From CAYPKW01 sp964411425 (GTDB lineage Bacteria; Pseudomonadota; Alphaproteobacteria; Dongiales; Dongiaceae): a DNA stretch of 25,306 nt. This document shows, one piece after another, positions 24,981 to 25,306 of the stretch. A program made the position numbers and the translations under genes. The first letter of the stretch is position 1; each line of letters begins with the position of its first letter. The notes under the pieces are model-generated. The model did not search any database, was not told the DNA's origin, and saw nothing but the letters and a program-made list of their open reading frames with translations. The stretch is from assembly GCA_964411425.1 (NCBI GenBank), contig CAYPKW010000032.1, positions 1 through 25,306 of the forward strand, in the 5' to 3' direction.

Positions 24981-25306
24981 GGCTGCGCTTCCACCTCGAT
25001 CGGGTTCGGACGGGCTCGAACATAGTCGAGCGCATAAGCCAACTCGCCCCGGCTTTCGGCGTGGATCGTGTAGAGCGGCTGCTTCTTCCCGACGCTCTCG
25101 CCGACGGGCGCATGGAGTTCGACGCCGGCCGCCTTGGCGCTTGGAGCGCCGGCCAGCTTGGCGATCCGCGCCAAGACCCGGTTGTCGATGCCGACCACGC
25201 GACCGGCCCGCGCGGCAAGGACCGGCTGCGTGTAGGATGCCGCGGGCGGCTCTCTAAGACCGCCTTGGGCGCGGCAGATGGCCTGGAACTTCCGCCAAGC
25301 CCGGCC
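24977..25306 (-). CDS. thymidine phosphorylase family protein, C-terminal part (5' end beyond window)
   Basis: The 109 C-terminal residues of a nucleoside or AMP phosphorylase of the DeoA/TrpD-like family. The visible part is the C-terminal beta-rich domain: KFQAICRAQGG, then PVLAARAGRVVGIDNRVLARIAKLAGAP and PLYTIHAESRGELAYALDYV. The frame is open to the window edge. The internal GTG at 25198 is not a start; family similarity runs through it. Whether it is a thymidine phosphorylase or an AMP phosphorylase cannot be decided from this part. It is the most upstream visible gene of the five-gene run. Confidence 0.85.
   Translation of the reverse strand, partial: GRAWRKFQAICRAQGGLREPPAASYTQPVLAARAGRVVGIDNRVLARIAKLAGAPSAKAAGVELHAPVGESVGKKQPLYTIHAESRGELAYALDYVRARPNPIEVEAQP

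Overview
This is a GC-rich window whose gene content fits an alphaproteobacterium, most likely Rhodospirillales or a close relative. The clues are two DUF2336 proteins, an MlaE/MlaF/MlaD cassette ending in an auxiliary lipoprotein, and an aldolase - EF-P - inositol monophosphatase neighbourhood. I infer the lineage from gene families and layout; there is no rRNA here. Two runs of exactly 100 N (5756-5855 and 18199-18298) mark scaffold joins, so this is a draft or metagenome assembly, and one gene is broken at each join.

Left part (1-1405, minus strand): a VapC-like PIN toxin cut by the window edge, preceded without spacing by a protein that joins a YdcH/DUF465 domain to an antitoxin-like tail, then adenine phosphoribosyltransferase (apt). 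Diverging from apt is a plus-strand operon (1498-5030) for a Mla/MCE lipid transporter: permease with fused STAS domain, ATPase, MCE substrate-binding protein and lipoprotein. It is followed by a class III aminotransferase interrupted by the first gap.

Middle (6436-12500): two DUF2336 paralogues flank an AidB-like acyl-CoA dehydrogenase on the opposite strand. A REP-like double palindrome lies on one side of the dehydrogenase and two long hairpins lie on the other, in the only large gene-free stretch (9392-9842). Then come a small gene that looks frameshifted, a rhomboid protease and a tRNA-Pro(CGG) with a recognisable promoter.

Right part (12610-25306): an MsbA-like ABC exporter converges on a minus-strand envelope set. 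That set is an ExbB/MotA-type proton channel with a three-repeat cytoplasmic tail, a MotB-like OmpA-domain partner with a long coiled coil, and an acidic repeat protein with an OmpA-like C-terminus, which is broken by the second gap. Upstream of it a hicBA toxin-antitoxin pair sits between two 104-bp direct repeats. Each repeat carries the last codons of the inositol monophosphatase gene plus a promoter-like sequence, which suggests the pair was inserted with duplication of its target. Then come inositol monophosphatase, EF-P, class I aldolase and a small unknown protein. The far right is a tightly overlapping minus-strand run: thymidine phosphorylase family (partial), PRPP synthetase-like, DUF2933, isoprenylcysteine methyltransferase-like, and a His/Met-rich exported protein.

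The observations I rate highest are the hicBA insertion with promoter duplication, the proton-channel/OmpA trio with its repeat architecture, the YdcH-antitoxin fusion, and the paired hairpins at 9411-9549.
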